NCBI RefSeq assembly: GCF_003837865.1
Contig: NZ_RQIS01000004.1
Span: 286,381 to 350,380, forward strand
Source of the DNA: Paraburkholderia dinghuensis
GTDB lineage: Bacteria > Pseudomonadota > Gammaproteobacteria > Burkholderiales > Burkholderiaceae
Length of the DNA stretch: 64,000 bases
Reading direction: 5' to 3'
The notes under the pieces were generated by a model. The model worked only from the letters and a program-made list of their open reading frames with translations, did not search any database and was not told where the DNA came from. Made by a program: the position numbers and the translations under genes. This document shows positions 17,533 through 26,677 of this stretch, one piece after another. Every line of letters begins with the position of its first letter. Position 1 is the first letter of the stretch.

Positions 17533-19098
17533 CTACTCGGTTGCCACGGCTGCCTTGCTGGACGCATCGCTTGACGAACTCGCGGCGTTTGCTGCCACGG
17601 GCGGGCTGCCCATCGCCTGGAAGAGCGCGGCTGTATCGGAGAGCCGCGAGCCGCGATAGCGGATCTCGTCGAGTTGTGCGTTGCGCCATTGCTGCTCGCT
17701 CTGCCGAACAGCGTAGTACGGTACCGCGCCCAACCGGTAGCGCGCGTTCGTCTCTTCGTAAACGCCCGCGGACGAGCGCGCGGAAAGGCTGGCCGAATCG
17801 AGTGCCTGCGCGTCGTGTTCGAGCGCGGCGAGCTGGTCGGCGACGTTCTGGAATGCCGCGAGCACCGTTTGCTTGTACGACGCGTTCGCCGCGTCGTACG
17901 ACTGCAGCGCCGCGCGCCGCTGCGCGAGCAGCGCGCCGCCATGAAAAATCGGTTGCGTGAGCGATGCGCCGATGACCCACAGTGCACCCGCGCCGGACGT
18001 TACCGCGGGCCACGAGAAACCAGCCTGTCCGAGTGCGCCCGACAACGTGATACTCGGGAACATCTGCGCAGTGGCCGCCCCGACGTCGGCCGCTGCGGCC
18101 GTGAGCGCCGCGGCGGCGGCTTCGACGTCAGGCCGCGACTTCAGCAGCTCCGACGGCACCACCACAGGCACTTGCGCCGGCAGCGTGAGGGTTGCGAGAT
18201 CGAGGTCGGGCGGCGCCGCGTCGGGCGTGCGGCCGAGCAATACGGCGAGCGAGTGGCGCGTCGCGCTCAGTTGCTGGCGCAGGACAGGCAGCGTTGTCGC
18301 GATCGACGCCGCGCTTTGCTGCGCGCTGAGCATGTCCGTGTGCGAGGCGGCGCCCAGCGCGTAGCGCTTCGCCAGATCGTCGGCCTGTGCGTTCGCGAGC
18401 GCGACGAGCCGCTCGGTCGTGTCGATTTGCGCGTGCAGCACGGCCGCGCCGATCGCCGCCGCCACGATGTTGCCCGCGAGCGAGCGCCGCGCGGAGTCGA
18501 ACTGGTAGGCCTGCAGATCGACTCGCGACGCCAGCGCAGCGTTATTCAACCGCGTCGCGCCGAAGAGATCGAACGTGTAGCGGACCTGGACCAGCCCCGC
18601 GAAGAGGTCGGTTTCCAGCCCGTTGAAACCCAGTTGCGGCACGCCCGGCACGCGCTGATGCTGCGCGATACCGAGTGCATCGACGGTCGGCAGCAGCGAA
18701 CTGCCGATCTGGCCGCGCAGTTGCTCGCGCGCCGCCTGCAGGTTGTGCTCGGTCGCGGCGAGGTTCGGGCTGTTGCGCAAGCCTTCGTCGACGAGCGAGT
18801 CAAGTGCGTCGGAACCGTACAGCGTCCACCATTGCGGCACTGGCTTCGCACCCACCACGAACTGCTGCGCGACGCCCTGCGCGGCGACGGTTTGCGCGGG
18901 CTGTGGCTCTACGCCATAGTGGGCGGGCTCAGGCATTTCAGGCGCCTTGCCGCCCGGGCCCCACGCGCAGCCTGCGACGTTGAGCGTGACGAGGGTGACA
19001 AGCGTGACGAGCGGGACAAGCGCCGCCGCTCGGGCGCACGTCGAGCGCACGGGCGATCCGCGCGTGCGTTTCATCGTGATCGTCGCGGACCGTTTCAT
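17533..19098 (-). CDS. RND efflux outer membrane lipoprotein (NodT/OprM family)
   Basis: A 521-residue TolC-like channel. Its lipobox is LNVAGC (Cys about 44), preceded by a leader built on the repeated tripeptide VTL. Two outer membrane efflux repeats follow; typical segments are PQWWTLYGSDALDSLVDEGLRNSPNL, LFGATRLNNAALASRVDLQA, SRPDVEAAAAALTAAAADVGAA and the ITLSGALG strand. The start codon overlaps the permease stop (ATGA). With the periplasmic adaptor and permease it forms a complete tripartite pump from inner membrane to outside. Confidence 0.92.
   Translation of the reverse strand: MKRSATITMKRTRGSPVRSTCARAAALVPLVTLVTLVTLNVAGCAWGPGGKAPEMPEPAHYGVEPQPAQTVAAQGVAQQFVVGAKPVPQWWTLYGSDALDSLVDEGLRNSPNLAATEHNLQAAREQLRGQIGSSLLPTVDALGIAQHQRVPGVPQLGFNGLETDLFAGLVQVRYTFDLFGATRLNNAALASRVDLQAYQFDSARRSLAGNIVAAAIGAAVLHAQIDTTERLVALANAQADDLAKRYALGAASHTDMLSAQQSAASIATTLPVLRQQLSATRHSLAVLLGRTPDAAPPDLDLATLTLPAQVPVVVPSELLKSRPDVEAAAAALTAAAADVGAATAQMFPSITLSGALGQAGFSWPAVTSGAGALWVIGASLTQPIFHGGALLAQRRAALQSYDAANASYKQTVLAAFQNVADQLAALEHDAQALDSASLSARSSAGVYEETNARYRLGAVPYYAVRQSEQQWRNAQLDEIRYRGSRLSDTAALFQAMGSPPVAANAASSSSDASSKAAVATE
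18982..19017. repeat. 9-bp tandem repeat in the lipoprotein leader
   Basis: Four 9-bp units (GAGCGTGAC, GAGGGTGAC, AAGCGTGAC, GAGCGGGAC) encode VTL-VTL-VTL-VPL on the minus strand, within the hydrophobic part of the efflux lipoprotein signal peptide. Confidence 0.8.
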
Positions 19099-22000
19099 GT
19101 TGCATTCTCCGCGTTGGGGCGGGGTTCGTCGGTTTCGCTGCTACGTACGCGGAACGCCGCGGCGTAGAGCGCCGGCAAATAGAAGAGCGTGAGCACGGTG
19201 GCGGTCGTGATGCCGCCCATCAGCGCGGTCGCCATCGGTCCGAAGAAGTTCGAGCGCAAAAGCGGAATCAGCGCGAGCACGGCCGCTGCCGCGGTCAGCG
19301 TGATAGGCCGGAAGCGCCGCACGGTTGCGCCGACGATGGCGTCGATGCGCTTGTGCCCGTCGCGGATGTCGTGCTCGATCTGGTCGACGAGAATCACCGA
19401 GTTGCGCATGATGATGCCGAACATCGCGATCACGCCGAGCATCGCGACGAAGCCGAACGGCTCGCGGAACAGCAGTAGCGCGAGCACCACGCCGATCAGG
19501 CCGAGCGGCGCGGTCAGCACCACCATCATCACGCGCGCGAAGCTCTGCAACTGGATCATGAGCAGCGTGAGCACGGCGATCACGAGTATCGGCATCTGCG
19601 CGAAGATCGAGGCCTGGCCCTTCGCGCTTTCCTCAACGGAGCCGCCCACCTCGATGCGATAACCCGTCGGCAACGTAGCGCGGACGGTCTGCAGTTTTCT
19701 CCCCACGGCGTTCGTCACGTCGATGCCCTGCGCGCCGGCCTTCACGTCCGCCTGAACGGTGATGGTGGGCTGCCGGTCGCGCGACCAGATCACGCCGTAT
19801 TCGAGGTCGTTGACGAGGTGGCCGAGCGAGCCGAGCGGCACGGGGCCGTTGGGCGTCGGCATCGCAATGCTCAGGAGGTGCGCGGGATCGACGCGCTCCG
19901 CAGCCGGCGCGCGCAGGTCGACGCTGATGAGCTTGTCGCGCTCGCGATACTGCGTGACCGTGTAGCCCGAGAGCGTCATCTGCAGGAAGTTCGCGACGTC
20001 CTCCGACGATACGTTCAACTGACGCGCCCGCTGCTGGTCGATCTCGAAGTGCAGCGATCGTTCGGCGGGTTCGTCCCAGTCGAAATTGACGTTGTCCGTG
20101 CGCGGGTCGTCGCGCATGGTTGCGGCGACGCGTTCCGCGATGCCGCGCACGACGGCGATATCGTTGCCGCTCACGCGGAACTGCACCGGATAGCCAACGG
20201 GCGGCCCGTTTTCCAGACGCGAGAGACGCGTGCGAACGGCGGGGAACTCGTTGCGCAGCTTCCCGGTGAGCCACGTTGCGAGCTTTTCGCGATCCTCCAC
20301 AGACTTCGCCGTGATCACGAATTGCGCGAAATTCGGCTGTTGCAGTTGCTGGTCGAGCGGCAGATAGAAGCGCGGCGCGCCAGTGCCGACGAAGTTGATC
20401 GAATGGTCGATCTCGGGGCGGCCCTTCAGGGCGGCTTCGAGCCGCTTCGCCTCGCGCAGCGTGGCGTCGAACGAGGCGCCTTCGGGCAGGCGCACATCGA
20501 CGAGCAGTTCCGGCCGGTCGGAACTCGGGAAGAACTGCTGCGGCACCAGCGTGAAGCCCGCGAGCGCGATTACGAAGAGCAAGACGGTGATGCCGAGCAC
20601 GATCCAGCGACGCTCGATACACCAGCCGATCAGGCGCCGGAACCGGCGATAGAAGCGGGTATCGTAGATGTCGTGTTCGTGGCCGTCGGGTTCATGCGCG
20701 GCGCGTTTGCGCTCGGGCAGGAGCCGGTAGCCAAGGAGCGGAATCAGCACCACGGCCGCGAACCAGGAGGCGATCAGCGCGATCGCCGAGACCTGAAAGA
20801 TCGAGCGCGTGTACTCGCCCGTGCTCGATTTCGCGAGCACGATCGGCAGGAAACCCGCGACGGTGACGAGCGTGCCGGTGAGCATCGGAAAGGCGGTGCT
20901 CGTGTAGGCGAACGCGGCTGCGCGCGTGCGGTCCCAGCCCTGTTCCAGCTTCACGGCCATCATTTCGACGGCGATGATGGCGTCGTCCACGAGCAGGCCG
21001 AGCGCGAGCACGAGCGTGCCGAGCGAAACCTTGTGCAAGCCGATGTCGAACAGATACATGACGAGCGAGGTCACGGCGAGCACGACGGGGATCGAGATGA
21101 CGACGACCATGCCCGTACGCACGCCGAGCGAAACGAGGCTCACGAGCAGCACGATGCCGATGGCTTCGGCCACGGCCTGAACGAAATCGTCGACCGAACG
21201 CGACACCGCTTTCGGCATGCTCGACACTTCGACGAGCCGAAGACCCTCAGGCAACCCGTCGCGCAGTTGTGCTACGCGTGCATCGAGCGCCTTGCCGAGA
21301 CGGATCACGTCGCCGCCGGACTGCATCGTGATGCCGATGCCGAGCACGGATTTTCCTTCGAAGCGCATCTGCGTGGCGAGCGGTTCGTCGTAGCCGCGCC
21401 TGATCGTGGCGATGTCCCCGAGACGGAAGCTGCGCCCGTTCACGCGGATCAGTGTGTCGGCGAGCGCCTTCAGGTCGGTGAACTGGCCGCTCGGGCGCAC
21501 GAACACGCGGTCGTCGGCCGTGGTCAGCGTGCCGGCGGGCGAGACGCTGTTCTGTGCACCGATGATCTGCCCGATCTGCGTGGGCGAGATGCCGAGCCTG
21601 GTCAGTTGCGTGTTCGGGATCTCGATGAAGATGCGCTGGTTCGGATCGCCGAAGTAATCGACCTTGCCGACGTCGGGTACGCGCAGCAGTTCTTCGCGCA
21701 GGGTGTCGGCGTAATCATGCAGTTGGGCCGGCGAAAACCCGTCGCCTTCGAGTGTGTAGATGTTCGTGTAGACGTCGCCGAATTCGTCGTTGAAGAACGG
21801 CCCCTGTACGCCCGGCGGCAGGGTTGCCGCGATGTCGCCCGTTTTTTTGCGCACCTGGTACCAGGTTTCCTTCACCTGGCTCACGGGCGCGGAGTCCTTC
21901 ATCGTGAAGAACACGAGCGACTCGCCGGGGCGCGAGTAACTGCGCAGGAAGTCGATGTGCGGCGTCTCCTGAAGCTTGCGGCCGATCCGGGTCGTCACCT

Positions 22001-22211
22001 GATCCTCGACCTGGCGGGCCGTCGCGCCGGGCCAGAAGGTCTGGATCACCATCACGCGGAACGTGAAGGGTGGATCTTCGGACTGCGAAAGACGTGTGTA
22101 GGAGAGGGCGCCGAAAAGCGTCGCGAGCACGATCACGAAGACCACGAGCGCCTGATGCCGCAGCGCCCACGCCGACAGGTTAAAGCGCCCCTCTTCGTGG
22201 GGCGTGCTCAT
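19095..22211 (-). CDS. RND efflux transporter permease
   Basis: A 1038-residue inner membrane proton antiporter with the twofold RND architecture: one membrane helix and a large periplasmic loop, a helix bundle, then the same again. The proton-relay Asp pair is in LALGLLVDDAIIAVEMM (about residue 400). The N-terminus (LSQSEDPPFTFRVMVIQTFWPGATARQVEDQVT) matches the drug/organic-substrate RND group rather than metal exporters. Its ends overlap the adaptor gene upstream and the outer membrane gene downstream by four bases each, so all three are translationally coupled. Substrates unknown. Confidence 0.93.
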   Translation of the reverse strand: MSTPHEEGRFNLSAWALRHQALVVFVIVLATLFGALSYTRLSQSEDPPFTFRVMVIQTFWPGATARQVEDQVTTRIGRKLQETPHIDFLRSYSRPGESLVFFTMKDSAPVSQVKETWYQVRKKTGDIAATLPPGVQGPFFNDEFGDVYTNIYTLEGDGFSPAQLHDYADTLREELLRVPDVGKVDYFGDPNQRIFIEIPNTQLTRLGISPTQIGQIIGAQNSVSPAGTLTTADDRVFVRPSGQFTDLKALADTLIRVNGRSFRLGDIATIRRGYDEPLATQMRFEGKSVLGIGITMQSGGDVIRLGKALDARVAQLRDGLPEGLRLVEVSSMPKAVSRSVDDFVQAVAEAIGIVLLVSLVSLGVRTGMVVVISIPVVLAVTSLVMYLFDIGLHKVSLGTLVLALGLLVDDAIIAVEMMAVKLEQGWDRTRAAAFAYTSTAFPMLTGTLVTVAGFLPIVLAKSSTGEYTRSIFQVSAIALIASWFAAVVLIPLLGYRLLPERKRAAHEPDGHEHDIYDTRFYRRFRRLIGWCIERRWIVLGITVLLFVIALAGFTLVPQQFFPSSDRPELLVDVRLPEGASFDATLREAKRLEAALKGRPEIDHSINFVGTGAPRFYLPLDQQLQQPNFAQFVITAKSVEDREKLATWLTGKLRNEFPAVRTRLSRLENGPPVGYPVQFRVSGNDIAVVRGIAERVAATMRDDPRTDNVNFDWDEPAERSLHFEIDQQRARQLNVSSEDVANFLQMTLSGYTVTQYRERDKLISVDLRAPAAERVDPAHLLSIAMPTPNGPVPLGSLGHLVNDLEYGVIWSRDRQPTITVQADVKAGAQGIDVTNAVGRKLQTVRATLPTGYRIEVGGSVEESAKGQASIFAQMPILVIAVLTLLMIQLQSFARVMMVVLTAPLGLIGVVLALLLFREPFGFVAMLGVIAMFGIIMRNSVILVDQIEHDIRDGHKRIDAIVGATVRRFRPITLTAAAAVLALIPLLRSNFFGPMATALMGGITTATVLTLFYLPALYAAAFRVRSSETDEPRPNAENAT

Positions 22212-23359
22212 GACGCGAAGTCCTCAGGGTGGAGCGGCGGGACCGGGCGCACTTTCTGGCCCGCAGTGACGGTGTGGACGCCCTGGACCACGATCTGATC
22301 GTTGTCGGCAATACCGCTCGTGACGGTGATCGTGCGTGCGTCGTAGCGCGCGACCGTGACGCGGCGCAATTGGAGCACGTTGTCGGGCTTGCGCACGACC
22401 CAGATCGCGGGCGCGTTGCCGTCATGGAAGAGGGCCGTGGCGGGGATCGTAAAGGCCGCCTGCGCACCGCCGCGATTCGCCGCGAGCACGACGTTGGCAC
22501 TCATGCCGAGCCGCACGGCTGCGTCCGGCTGTTCGAGCGTGAATCTCACGCGCCAGGTGCGGCTTGCGGGATCGGCGGCGGTCGCGACCTCGCGCACCTG
22601 CGCCCGGTAACGCTTGCCCGGAAGCGCGGGCAGGCTCACCTGTGCCGTTTCTCCAATGTTGATGCCGTGGATGGCATTTTCGGGCAGGTCGCAAAGTACG
22701 TCGACGCTGCCTGACCACGCCAGCTGATAGACGGGCTGACCCGACTGCACGTTCTGGCCGGTATCGGCGTTTTCGGCGGTGATGGTGCCTGCGTGATCGG
22801 AGACGAGTTCCGTATAGCGGCGCTGGTTCTCGGCAAGCGCGAGCTGTTGCTCGGCCTGGTCGCGTTGTGCTGCCGCGGACGCGAAAGCGTCCTGCGTCTG
22901 CTCGAGCTGCGCCCTGGCGATCAGGTTGGCCTCGGCCTGCGCCGTGTCGCGCTCGAGCTGCTGTTTCGCGAATACAAGGCGATGGCGCGCGGCGTCGACT
23001 TGCGCGGCGGCGCTTGCGGCGTTCTTGTCGTAGTCGACCGGATCGAGACGCGCGAGCACCTGGCCTGGCTTGACCGTATCGCCGAGGCGCACAGTGCGGT
23101 CGATAATCTTACCGTTGACGCGGAACGAGAGCGGCGTCGAATAGCGTGCATCGACTTCACCGGGGTAGGTTGCCGATGCGGCGCTCTCGTCGGGGTGCAC
23201 GGCCATCGAGACGACGGGGCGCGGTTCGGGCGGCGCGGAAGCCCGCTTTTCGCACGCGGCGAGTGCGAGCACGCCACACAAGGGCAGGAGACCGGCAAAA
23301 CGGCGCCACCGCGAAAACCACTGCACGCCACTCGATGACCCACTGGATTGCCCGCGCAT
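22208..23359 (-). CDS. RND efflux periplasmic adaptor (membrane fusion protein)
   Basis: A 383-residue lipoprotein adaptor when started at MRGQSSGSS; the lipobox is LALAAC at about 36. Other in-frame starts are ATG 23410 and a GTG preceded by GAGG near 23392, so the start is uncertain. The biotinyl-lipoyl-like halves are PLSFRVNGKIIDRTVRLGD and GTITAENADTGQNVQSGQPV, flanking an alpha-helical hairpin rich in Gln/Ala. A beta-barrel (LGMSANVVLAAN) and a membrane-proximal domain follow. It bridges the permease and the outer membrane channel. First gene of the efflux operon, divergent from the TetR gene. Confidence 0.9.
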   Translation of the reverse strand: MRGQSSGSSSGVQWFSRWRRFAGLLPLCGVLALAACEKRASAPPEPRPVVSMAVHPDESAASATYPGEVDARYSTPLSFRVNGKIIDRTVRLGDTVKPGQVLARLDPVDYDKNAASAAAQVDAARHRLVFAKQQLERDTAQAEANLIARAQLEQTQDAFASAAAQRDQAEQQLALAENQRRYTELVSDHAGTITAENADTGQNVQSGQPVYQLAWSGSVDVLCDLPENAIHGINIGETAQVSLPALPGKRYRAQVREVATAADPASRTWRVRFTLEQPDAAVRLGMSANVVLAANRGGAQAAFTIPATALFHDGNAPAIWVVRKPDNVLQLRRVTVARYDARTITVTSGIADNDQIVVQGVHTVTAGQKVRPVPPLHPEDFAS

Positions 23360-23521
23360 CCGGTTCGATGCGTCACGACTGCGATGATTCACATGAACCT
23401 CGACTTGCATGGTGCGCACGCCCGCGCTTCGTATGAGCGTGGACGCGGCGCCGCTGGTATCCGCTGGACCCGAAAAGCACGGGCGAACGGGCATTGACTA
23501 CAGATGACGCTTCGAATTCTA

Positions 23522-23535
23522 ATACACAGTTGTAT
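23522..23535. promoter_or_regulatory. Candidate TetR operator
   Basis: Perfect inverted repeat ATACA-CAGT-TGTAT in the AT-rich gap between the divergent efflux operon and its TetR-family gene, 50 bases before the regulator start. A further related element (CGTATTG) follows at about 23549. Confidence 0.5.
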
Positions 23536-23584
23536 CCGAATGCAAAATCGTATTGTCAAATTGTTTCAGTGCTAGACTGTCGCG

Positions 23585-24202
23585 ATGAACCGTATACGAC
23601 TCACCCGCGAGCAAAGCCGTGACCAGACGCGCGAGCGCCTGCTCGATGCGGCGCACGCCATCTTCATGAAAAAAGGATTCGTGGGAGCGAGCGTCGAAGA
23701 TATCGCGTTTGCTGCGGGCTACACGCGAGGCGCGTTCTATTCGAACTTCTCTAGCAAGGCGGAACTGCTCGTCGAACTGTTACGGCGCGATCACGAGGCG
23801 ATGCAGGCCGATTTGCGCGCGATTTTCGAGACAGAAGCGACGCGCGAGGACATGGAATCGCGCGTGATTGCGTACTACAGCCGCATGGCGCAGGACAACA
23901 AGGGGTTTCTGCTGTGGGTGGAAGCGAAACTGCTGGCTGCGCGCGACGCTCGCTTTCGCACGCGTTTTAATGCGTTCATGAAGGAAAAACGCGACCAGCT
24001 TGCCGCCTACATCGAGGAATTTTCGGCGCGTGTCGGCACGCCCATGCCGCTTGCGGCCGATCTGCTCGTCATCGGCCTGATCGGCCTGTGCGACGGCGTG
24101 CAGTTTCTCGCGATGGCCGATCCGCAGCAGATTACGCCGCCTGTCGTCGAAGAAGTGCTGGGCCGGTTTTTCGCGCGTGTGGTGTTCGGCCGCGACGCCT
24201 GA
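23585..24202 (+). CDS. TetR/AcrR family transcriptional regulator
   Basis: A 205-residue repressor. The N-terminal helix-turn-helix is ASVEDIAFAAGYTRGAFYSNFSSKAELL (about residues 36-63), with the GAFYSNF recognition helix common to regulators of RND pumps. The rest is a helical ligand-binding domain (LLWVEAKLLAARD, LAADLLVIGLIGLCDGVQ). Divergent placement next to the tripartite pump makes it the likely repressor of that operon, relieved by a pump substrate. Confidence 0.9.
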   Translation: MNRIRLTREQSRDQTRERLLDAAHAIFMKKGFVGASVEDIAFAAGYTRGAFYSNFSSKAELLVELLRRDHEAMQADLRAIFETEATREDMESRVIAYYSRMAQDNKGFLLWVEAKLLAARDARFRTRFNAFMKEKRDQLAAYIEEFSARVGTPMPLAADLLVIGLIGLCDGVQFLAMADPQQITPPVVEEVLGRFFARVVFGRDA

Positions 24203-24221
24203 GCCGGGTGTTCAGCTGCCC

Positions 24222-24452
24222 TTACGAGCCGACGCCGGGGCTGTAGTTGCTGCCGATCAGCTGCGTGACGGACGCAACGTCCTGATAGTCCTGCTCAGGC
24301 ATGCCGTCCAGTATCGCCAGCACTTCGTTGCTCGCGCCAGCGCTACGCGCGGCGTCGATGAGGCCTTCTTTGTTGGCCGGCCAGCGCACCTCGCGCAACA
24401 CGTCGGCGAATTGCAGGTCGATGGGTTCGTCGGGGATGCGGGATGCGGACAT
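24222..24452 (-). CDS. DUF2795 domain protein
   Basis: A 76-residue protein preceded by AAGGA. It has the DUF2795 pattern: FADVLREVRWPANKEGLIDAARSAGASNEVLAILDGMPEQDYQDVASVTQLIG, with the wPA...L...A...GA...vl..L..mP...Y core. Small acidic proteins of this family are widespread in Burkholderia and actinobacteria; function unknown. Its 3' end converges on the TetR gene 19 bases away. Confidence 0.85.
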   Translation of the reverse strand: MSASRIPDEPIDLQFADVLREVRWPANKEGLIDAARSAGASNEVLAILDGMPEQDYQDVASVTQLIGSNYSPGVGS

Positions 24453-24557
24453 GCAGGGGTTCCTTGGCCCGGCGGGCGCGGGGTATGAGTTCTCAATCGG
24501 ATCGTGTCACACCGGGAGCATACACAATCCGTTTCGGGTGCCGCCGCGCTACGTCGC

Positions 24558-24818
24558 TCATGTCTGCTGGTGCAGTACCGGGGTGAGCGCGCGGTCGAGG
24601 CGCCTCGACTTTGGCAGGGTCACGTATTCCCAGTGTTCGGGGCCGATCGTCCTCGCGACTGGCACGTCGGGCGCGGGCGGGGCAACCGGGACGTCTTCGG
24701 CACGGAACGGCAGAGGCGCACTCCCGTGATAGACCGGAACTTCCTGTGCTGTGCGTACCGGCGCAGCGAAGCATGATGCCGACAGCAGCACGCTGGTCAT
24801 CAGTGTCGAGGCTTTCAT
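24558..24818 (-). CDS. Small exported hypothetical protein
   Basis: An 86-residue protein. GGAGG lies eight bases before the start at 24818. The leader MKASTLMTSVLLSASCFAAP is a signal peptide, and the mature part is Pro/Val-rich (VPVYHG, PVAPPAPDVPVA) with HWEYVTLPKSRRLDRAL near the end. No family recognised. Strong ribosome binding site and leader support it as real; likely periplasmic. Confidence 0.65.
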   Translation of the reverse strand: MKASTLMTSVLLSASCFAAPVRTAQEVPVYHGSAPLPFRAEDVPVAPPAPDVPVARTIGPEHWEYVTLPKSRRLDRALTPVLHQQT

Positions 24819-25080
24819 CGCTCGACCTCCTTTCCATGCAGCCCTAGGGCTGCAGCAAACGCCGTGCCGCTCCCGGGCGGGCGCCACGCGGCTTCCGCGC
24901 CGACCGCGTCCGGCTGGCGCGCGGCATCGCTCCTGCACGCGGGCGGGGTGTTTGCCCCGCATTGACGTACCGGAAGATGCAACACTTACATCATGGCAGC
25001 AAATCGACCAGTGCGTCGCGAACATGCGTGCTTTTTGGCGGAATGCGGACGAGAGGCGCGGCTGTGCGGAACTCAGGGGC

Positions 25081-26430
25081 TCAGGTGCCCGAACGCAGAA
25101 CGTCGAAGCGCGTCCAGGGCCAGGACGGCCGGTCGCGCATGTAGCCGTTCAGCCAGTTCCATTGCGGATGGCGCAGCATGAACGCCTGCGCGTCGAACGG
25201 ACGGCCGCACGGATGGCCCCAACGCGCCCAGAACGCCAGGTCGCGCGCCATTTCGCTGTCCACGACTTTGCCGTCGTTGGCCCCCCACGGGTTGAACGGT
25301 CCGTGATCAGAGCCGGGAAAGCGCGCGTCATCGAGTTCGAGGTGGCCGCAGATCGTGCGCGAGCACGGGTTGTCGTCGCGGTCCAGATAGACGTCGTGGT
25401 GGTCGGCGATCATCTCCTTGGCCAGTTCGACGTCGATTTTGCCGTGGTGCCGCTCGGCGAGCTGCATGAAGCGCAGGCGCCGCGCACCGTTGTGGCGCAC
25501 ATCGGTGAAGTCGTCGCCTTCACCGGCACATTCCTGATTGCGGATCTTGAGGTCCGTCGCCGCGTTAAAACCACTGAAAAAACCGTCCTTCGTGATTTCG
25601 AAGCCCGTGTGCTGCAGTCCCAGTTCGTAGCGTGCGATTTCGCCCGTCTTCACGTCACCGAGCAGCCAACTGTTCGCATAGCCGCCGTTGTTTGCGACCG
25701 CGAACATTTCGCACCATTGTCCAATGCTCGACGCATACTGCGTCGCGTGCCGCGAGCGGTAGAACTCAGGCGCACCGCTCGTGCGGTAGCCGATGAAGTT
25801 CGAGATGGTCGTCTCCGTGATCATCAGGCCAGCGGACGTGATCCAGAAATCGGTGAGGCTCGAGATGCAGCCGGGCAGGCCCTGCATGAGAATGCGGTGG
25901 CCCGAATCGGGGACGATGTCGAACACCACGTTGAAGGCGTCGCCGGCCGCGTAACGGTCCCACGAGTTGTGCGCCATGACGATGCGGCCGTCGCGCGTGG
26001 CGCTGCCGGTCGCAATGAAGGCGCTGCAGTGGTGGCCGCGCCGGCCGCGCCACGGCCTCGCTGCCCCCTGTTGCGGATCTCGCGCGGCCGTATGTGTCGG
26101 CCACCAGCCCTGCAGCAGATCCATATAGCCGTTCCAGGCGAGCACCTCGGCGAATGACAGCTTCGCACCATCGGCGATGCCCTGGATCTCGTCGGCGAAT
26201 TCGTTATCGAGCCGCGGCGCGAATTGCGCGACGGCGGCATTCACGAATGTGTCGAAGTCCTCGCCCGTGTCCCATTTCGCGAGATAGCGCGCCGTGCGGA
26301 TCGCATTGCGGATCTCGTTGCCGAGCAACTGGCCGTGCTGCTCGCCACGATCGTACGGTTCGCCTTCGAGGTGCACGAAGATCCAGCCCGCATGATCGCG
26401 GCGCACGGCATCGAGGGACGGTTCGCTCAT
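25081..26430 (-). CDS. C45 / phospholipase B-like Ntn hydrolase
   Basis: A 449-residue protein; the start at 26430 has GGAG just upstream, and the 56-residue upstream extension (to 26598) is low complexity. The family core is GHHCSAFIATGSATRDGRIVMAHNSW (about residues 136-161), in which the Cys is the expected N-terminal nucleophile after self-cleavage, as in acyl-CoA:6-APA acyltransferase and phospholipase-B-like (LAMA) proteins. Other family segments are GEPYDRGEQHGQLL, EIQGIADGA and NPCSRTICGHLE. No signal peptide is seen, unlike the lysosomal relatives. It probably hydrolyses an amide or ester bond; substrate unknown. Confidence 0.8.
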   Translation of the reverse strand: MSEPSLDAVRRDHAGWIFVHLEGEPYDRGEQHGQLLGNEIRNAIRTARYLAKWDTGEDFDTFVNAAVAQFAPRLDNEFADEIQGIADGAKLSFAEVLAWNGYMDLLQGWWPTHTAARDPQQGAARPWRGRRGHHCSAFIATGSATRDGRIVMAHNSWDRYAAGDAFNVVFDIVPDSGHRILMQGLPGCISSLTDFWITSAGLMITETTISNFIGYRTSGAPEFYRSRHATQYASSIGQWCEMFAVANNGGYANSWLLGDVKTGEIARYELGLQHTGFEITKDGFFSGFNAATDLKIRNQECAGEGDDFTDVRHNGARRLRFMQLAERHHGKIDVELAKEMIADHHDVYLDRDDNPCSRTICGHLELDDARFPGSDHGPFNPWGANDGKVVDSEMARDLAFWARWGHPCGRPFDAQAFMLRHPQWNWLNGYMRDRPSWPWTRFDVLRSGT

Positions 26431-26677
26431 CTTCGCTCCGCGGATTGGACCCTTTGCACCGCTTCTGCCTGGCGGCGCCTGCCGGGTTCCCGAGTCCCGC
26501 AAATACGCGGGGACCGGACGCGCGGCTGGTTTCCATTGTAGAAAATCCGCTGCGCTTTGACACGTGGCGCGTTGCGCGGCGAGCGAGCGAAGACGCACGA
26601 GGCATGCGGCTTTCGGGGCTATTGCGTTGCGTGGGGTTGCGTGGCCACAGGCGCGTCACGCACCCTGTGCGGCGGAT

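Noticed and set aside
19818..22298. 826-codon plus-strand ORF opposite the RND permease and adaptor
   Set aside because: It is antisense to two genes with complete family motifs; long antisense frames are common at this GC content, and its translation is Arg/Glu/Ala/His-rich without domains.
26431..26598. 56-codon extension of the Ntn hydrolase
   Set aside because: Low-complexity composition with no signal peptide features; a GGAG lies before the internal ATG at 26430.
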